From Gammaproteobacteria bacterium (GTDB taxonomy: Bacteria; Pseudomonadota; Gammaproteobacteria; Chromatiales; Chromatiaceae), in the NCBI GenBank assembly GCA_030620735.1, contig JAUXDV010000067.1:1-8770 (forward strand): a stretch of DNA of 8,770 nt, written 5' to 3'. Numbering within the stretch: position 1 is the first letter of the stretch; each line of letters starts with the position of its first letter. A model generated the notes under the pieces. The model was not told the DNA's origin and did not search any database. It saw only the letters and a program-made list of their open reading frames with translations. A program made the position numbers and the translations under genes. Below are positions 6,164 through 8,770 of the stretch, one piece after another.

Positions 6164-7156
6164 CTATCTCTCTCTGTAGCGGGATGGCGTCTCTCCGGTC
6201 CAGCGTTTAAACGCTCTGGAGAAGGAACTCATCTCGGAGAAGCCAAGCAGATAGGAAATCTCTGCGAGACCCTTGCTGCTGTCGAGAATATAGCGATCCG
6301 CCAACTCCTGGCGTACGCTGTTTACCAGGGTTTTGAAGGTCGTATTCTCTTTCTGAAGGCGTCTCTGCAGGGTTCTTGGATTCATGTAGAGAGCTTCCGC
6401 CACGATGCTGTCACTGATGTTGCCATCAGGAAGGTGCTGGATAATTGCGGACTTGACTCTCTCCTGAATATTGGTGTGGTCCAGTTGAGCAAGATAGTTA
6501 ATCATATACTGGTCGTGCAGCGTCGACAGCAATGGATTAGAGCCCGGCAGATGTTTGGCTGCTGACTCCGGCGTCAGCGTAAATCTGTTGTCGGGTGCGC
6601 CAAAGTTGACCGGACAGTGGAAGAGTTCGTAAAACTTGTCTGAGCAATCAGGGGATGGATGGGTCAGGGAGAGAGATGCGGGGCTGAAGTCAGCGCCATA
6701 GTTAGCTCTGCACATGGTAACCAGCATGGCCATGGCTGAATCGGTTCGCGTTGGCTGTTGCCGGGATATGGATTTGTAGCGCAACACAACGGATAGCCCG
6801 TCACTTGCTTCCTCAAGCTCGATAATCGCTCCCTCTGTCAGCATGCGCATATACTTGGATAATCGTTGCAACGCAGTACGCAGACTGGAACTACTCAACC
6901 AGGCGTAACCCAATGCGCTCAAGTTGGAGGGGTGCCAGTAGATGGCTGCCTTGAGGCCGAAGCAGGGGTCATCAATGAGCGCTGCAGCTTCAGCCCATAA
7001 TGTATCGATACGCTTGTAGGGGAAGCGGGCGTTGGGGTCGTCAATCTTTTGCGGATCGATGCAGAGTTTGCGCATCAGCGGATCCGGGTTAACACCACTG
7101 GATTCGATGATTTTCAAGGTTAAGGCGACAGCAGGGGCGGAGTAGGTGAGTGACAT
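6164..7156 (-). CDS. AraC-family transcriptional regulator (OruR/ArgR-like N-terminal domain)
   Basis: A 330-residue regulator. Residues about 15-200 resemble the 'arabinose-binding domain of AraC, N-terminal' family (PF12625 type), used by regulators that sense small molecules in proteobacteria; the ligand cannot be read from the sequence. The C-terminal AraC/XylS domain is complete: first helix-turn-helix ISDSIVAEALYMNPRTLQRRL (247-267), and second, LAEISYLLGFSEMSSFSRAFKRWTGETPSRYR (297-328), the family signature. The start is the first ATG (7154-7156); no clear ribosome site is seen. It stands divergently from the SAM hydrolase gene (134 bp spacer) and is followed after 11 bp by mfd, so it may control the divergent pair and itself. 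A palindrome at 7199-7216 overlaps its candidate promoter. The family call is firm; the targets are inferred from position only. Confidence 0.93.
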   Translation of the reverse strand: MSLTYSAPAVALTLKIIESSGVNPDPLMRKLCIDPQKIDDPNARFPYKRIDTLWAEAAALIDDPCFGLKAAIYWHPSNLSALGYAWLSSSSLRTALQRLSKYMRMLTEGAIIELEEASDGLSVVLRYKSISRQQPTRTDSAMAMLVTMCRANYGADFSPASLSLTHPSPDCSDKFYELFHCPVNFGAPDNRFTLTPESAAKHLPGSNPLLSTLHDQYMINYLAQLDHTNIQERVKSAIIQHLPDGNISDSIVAEALYMNPRTLQRRLQKENTTFKTLVNSVRQELADRYILDSSKGLAEISYLLGFSEMSSFSRAFKRWTGETPSRYRER

Positions 7157-7164
7157 CGTGCTGG

Positions 7165-7191
7165 GTGACTCAGGTTAGGTGCTAATATAAT
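7165..7191 (+). promoter_or_regulatory. Possible sigma-70 promoter for the SAM hydrolase gene
   Basis: A perfect TATAAT (7186-7191) has GTGACT (7165-7170, four of six consensus bases) upstream, but the spacer is a short 15 nt. Transcription would begin about 7198, at the edge of the 7199-7216 palindrome, giving a leader of about 90 nt. This is a weak prediction. Confidence 0.3.
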
Positions 7192-7198
7192 TCAGGAT

Positions 7199-7216
7199 TA
7201 CAATATGACTATTGTA
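7199..7216. promoter_or_regulatory. Candidate operator, palindrome TACAATA-TGAC-TATTGTA
   Basis: Two exact 7-bp arms (7199-7205 and 7210-7216) surround TGAC. The right arm contains the -10 hexamer of the candidate araC promoter, and the left arm begins where the plus-strand transcript could start. A protein bound here could block both divergent promoters. AraC proteins usually bind direct or asymmetric sites, so the binder could be another dimeric regulator. Confidence 0.45.
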
Positions 7217-7238
7217 GGTTATGGGCGTAATCAGTCAA
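7211..7238 (-). promoter_or_regulatory. Candidate sigma-70 promoter for the araC-mfd unit
   Basis: On the minus strand, TTGACT (7238-7233) is followed after a 16-nt spacer by TACAAT (7216-7211). Each hexamer matches five of six consensus bases. It stands about 55 bp upstream of the araC ATG and overlaps the 7199-7216 palindrome. Confidence 0.5.
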
Positions 7239-7290
7239 GTAATGTAGATCATCCGCACTACTGCATTGCAATCGATTCCATGAAAGAAGT

Positions 7291-8028
7291 ATGAAAAACC
7301 AGATAAACACCATACTGACATTTACCGACTTTGGTACTGCTGGCCCCTATCTGGGGCAGATGGAGGCGGCGATCAAACGGGGGTCTGCCGCCGCCACTGT
7401 GATACATCTGCAATCGGATGCTCCTGCTTGCGACCCGAAGTCAGCCGGTTATCTTCTTGCTGCACTGGCAAATCAGTTTGATGCGGCAGTGTTCCTGTGC
7501 GTCGTGGATCCCGGAGTGGGTGGCGAGCGCAGGCCGCTTGTTGTTGAATCACAGGGGCAGTGGTTTGTCGGGCCGGATAACGGCCTTTTTGCGCCACTCT
7601 TGCATCAACGCAGCAAGATGAGCATCTACCAGATACTGCAGCAACCCCGGGGCGAGTCGCAAACATTTCATGGACGCGACTTGTTTGCCGATGTGTCTGC
7701 AAAAGTGATTGAAAAACAATATATTGCGATGGAAAAGATAAGTAAATTAGATGTTGGGATGGCATGGAGTGAAGATCTGCATAAAATTATTTATGCTGAT
7801 CATTTTGGAAATCTGTTCACCGGTTTGCGTGGCCGGCGGATTGAACGCTCAGCAAAGATTCGTATTGCTGACAGCCTGCTATCCTGGGCCCCAAGGTTTG
7901 ATGCCGTCAAGAGGGGATGCCCCTTTTGGTATGTCAATTCATGCGGCCTGGTTGAAATTGCGGTGAATGGAGAGAGAGCTGATCTACTGTTTCCAGAATA
8001 TAGAAACGAGTTGATAAATATTTCATAA
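7291..8028 (+). CDS. SAM hydroxide adenosyltransferase (DUF62 / SAM-dependent chlorinase-fluorinase superfamily)
   Basis: Members of this family cleave S-adenosylmethionine with water-derived hydroxide to adenosine and methionine; a few relatives use fluoride or chloride. The 245 residues show the family blocks in order: TDFG at 12-15 with YLGQM (20-24), DPGVGGERR (73-81), FVGPDNGLF (92-100), TFHGRDLFADVSA (125-137), DHFGNLFTGL (170-179) and the C-terminal NSCGLVEIAVNGERA (216-230). Asp73, Arg80 and His127 match the Asp-Arg-His triad described for hydroxide-using members, so halogenase activity is unlikely. It is a cytoplasmic protein with no signal peptide. The next gene begins 4 bp after its stop, so the two form an operon, divergent from an AraC-type regulator. 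The ribosome site is weak (GAAAG, 4 nt before the ATG). Its physiological role is not established in most bacteria. Confidence 0.88.
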   Translation: MKNQINTILTFTDFGTAGPYLGQMEAAIKRGSAAATVIHLQSDAPACDPKSAGYLLAALANQFDAAVFLCVVDPGVGGERRPLVVESQGQWFVGPDNGLFAPLLHQRSKMSIYQILQQPRGESQTFHGRDLFADVSAKVIEKQYIAMEKISKLDVGMAWSEDLHKIIYADHFGNLFTGLRGRRIERSAKIRIADSLLSWAPRFDAVKRGCPFWYVNSCGLVEIAVNGERADLLFPEYRNELINIS

Positions 8029-8032
8029 CATT

Positions 8033-8620
8033 ATGAATATGAATAATAAACAAAATTATAAATTGTCTCGTTTGTGGCGAATTGCCCTTCAGGGACTGTT
8101 GATATTAGCCATTATTGTCGGTGTCAATCTGTGGCGCACGCGTGATGCGTCTTCGGGTCCGGCGCCGGCACTCGCTGCAACAACGCTGGGTGGCGCGCAC
8201 TTTGATAGTAATGCGCATCTTGGCAAGCCTCTGTTTGTGCATTTTTGGGCTGAGTGGTGCCCGATTTGCTCCCTTGAGGAGGATAATATTCAGTCTCTCT
8301 CGAAGGATTACAAAATGATCACCGTGGCAATGTCATCCGGTGATGATGAGGCAGTGCGGGCACATATGAAGCAGCGCGGCCTGAGCTTCAAGGTGATCAA
8401 TGACGAGAGTGGTCAAATTGCACAGGAGTGGGGCGTCCACGCAGTCCCTGCAACTTTTGTTATTGATGCAGCAGGAGAGATCCGCTTTGTCGAGATGGGC
8501 TACAGCAGCAGACTCGGGTTGATTCTAAGACACTGGCTAACCAAAAAGTTTGCAGGAAAACAAAGTTTGCAGTCTTCAGGAAAACAAAGTTTGCAGTCAT
8601 CAGTACGCAGTTTGCAGTAA
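8033..8620 (+). CDS. Membrane-anchored thioredoxin-like protein (ScsD/TlpA-type disulfide oxidoreductase)
   Basis: A 195-residue protein with one N-terminal membrane segment (about 15-33, after a basic KLSRLWR) and a periplasmic thioredoxin fold. The active site is WCPIC (Cys76 and Cys79) in FVHFWAEWCPICSLEE, with the cis-proline at VPATFV (Pro139). The order and spacing resemble ScsD/DsbE-like proteins that handle periplasmic cysteine redox state; the substrate is unknown. It lies 4 bp behind the SAM hydrolase gene with no good Shine-Dalgarno sequence, so translation is probably coupled; a second ATG at 8039 is equally possible. The fold ends near residue 171, and the tail (SGKQSLQS twice, then VRSLQ) is encoded by tandem 24-bp repeats that look like repeat DNA captured by the reading frame. 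The first codons are markedly AT-rich. Confidence 0.87.
   Translation: MNMNNKQNYKLSRLWRIALQGLLILAIIVGVNLWRTRDASSGPAPALAATTLGGAHFDSNAHLGKPLFVHFWAEWCPICSLEEDNIQSLSKDYKMITVAMSSGDDEAVRAHMKQRGLSFKVINDESGQIAQEWGVHAVPATFVIDAAGEIRFVEMGYSSRLGLILRHWLTKKFAGKQSLQSSGKQSLQSSVRSLQ
8554..8620 (+). repeat. Two 24-bp direct repeats plus a degenerate third, encoding the thioredoxin C-terminus
   Basis: Units at 8554-8577 and 8578-8601 differ at one base (TCTTC against TCATC). A shorter piece at 8602-8620 ends with the same GTTTGCAGT. The core AGTTTGCAG occurs four times (8547, 8564, 8588 and 8609 onward). Because 24 is a multiple of 3, the repeat adds eight residues per copy without shifting the frame. Confidence 0.85.
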
Positions 8621-8687
8621 AAACAATAAAATAGTTACAGATTCCAACAATAAAGGCTTGCAACGGGCAATGAGTCGATTAGAGTTT

Positions 8688-8770
8688 TGCCGACTGCCGA
8701 CTGCCGACTGCCGACTGCCGACTGCCGACTGCCGACTGCCGACTGCCGACTGCCGACTGCCGACTGCCGA
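8688..8770 (+). repeat. Perfect tandem heptamer array (TGCCGAC), continuing past the window
   Basis: Eleven complete and one nearly complete copies of TGCCGAC run without a mismatch from 8688 to the last base. The left boundary is sharp after GAGTTT; the right boundary is not in view. With a 7-bp unit all three frames cycle through the same seven codons and none is a stop, so such arrays produce spurious LPTADCR-type peptides. It resembles the short tandemly repeated repetitive heptamers described in cyanobacteria. Confidence 0.95.

Noticed and set aside
7291..8028. Fluorinase or chlorinase function for the DUF62 protein
   Set aside because: The visible Asp-Arg-His residues and short length fit the hydroxide-using hydrolases, and no halometabolite biosynthesis genes are present.
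8621..8687. Terminator or small RNA after the thioredoxin gene
   Set aside because: The interval is AT-rich but shows no stable stem followed by a T-run on either strand.
8688..8770. CRISPR array
   Set aside because: The repeats are contiguous heptamers with no spacers and no cas genes nearby.

Overview
The window looks like chromosomal DNA from a sulfur-oxidising gammaproteobacterium. The 3' end of soxY and a complete soxZ (the sulfur-carrier pair of the thiosulfate-oxidising Sox system) lie next to a MoeB of the E. coli type and a full-length Mfd. The genes have moderately high GC and there are many short dispersed palindromes. A Chromatiales or Sedimenticola-like host is a guess from gene content; nothing here fixes the genus.

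Layout. Positions 1-894 hold a soxYZ transcription unit, whose two genes are separated by an unusually long 245 bp spacer full of foldable repeats and which ends at a strong intrinsic terminator. Next comes moeB (916-1665, +), then an exported phosphodiester-glycosidase/DUF2233-type protein (1736-2563, +) whose N-terminal coding region carries a 70 bp palindromic repeat. A short convergent spacer (2564-2684) contains a TTTCGTG repeat. On the minus strand, an AraC-family regulator gene (7156-6164) is followed after 11 bp by mfd (6152-2685), so the two are probably cotranscribed. Divergent from araC are a SAM hydroxide adenosyltransferase (DUF62) gene (7291-8028) and, 4 bp later, a membrane-anchored ScsD/TlpA-like thioredoxin-fold protein (8033-8620). 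The window ends inside a perfect tandem array of a 7-bp unit (TGCCGAC), which starts at 8688 and runs off the edge.

How the genes relate. SoxY and SoxZ form the periplasmic complex that carries sulfur intermediates on the C-terminal cysteine of SoxY. MoeB activates the C-terminus of a small sulfur-carrier protein in the cytoplasm for molybdopterin synthesis. The AraC/SAM-hydrolase/thioredoxin group is a plausible divergon: the 134 bp between araC and the hydrolase gene contains a 7-4-7 palindrome overlapping a candidate araC promoter.

I did not find a clear new defence, mobile or biosynthetic system. The most noteworthy items are the repeat-derived material touching genes (the soxY-soxZ spacer, the signal-peptide region of the glycosidase, the C-terminus of the thioredoxin), the heptamer array, and the divergon with its candidate operator. 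Apart from the overlapping repeats, the stretches without genes are shorter than 300 bp; 8621-8687 holds nothing I can identify.
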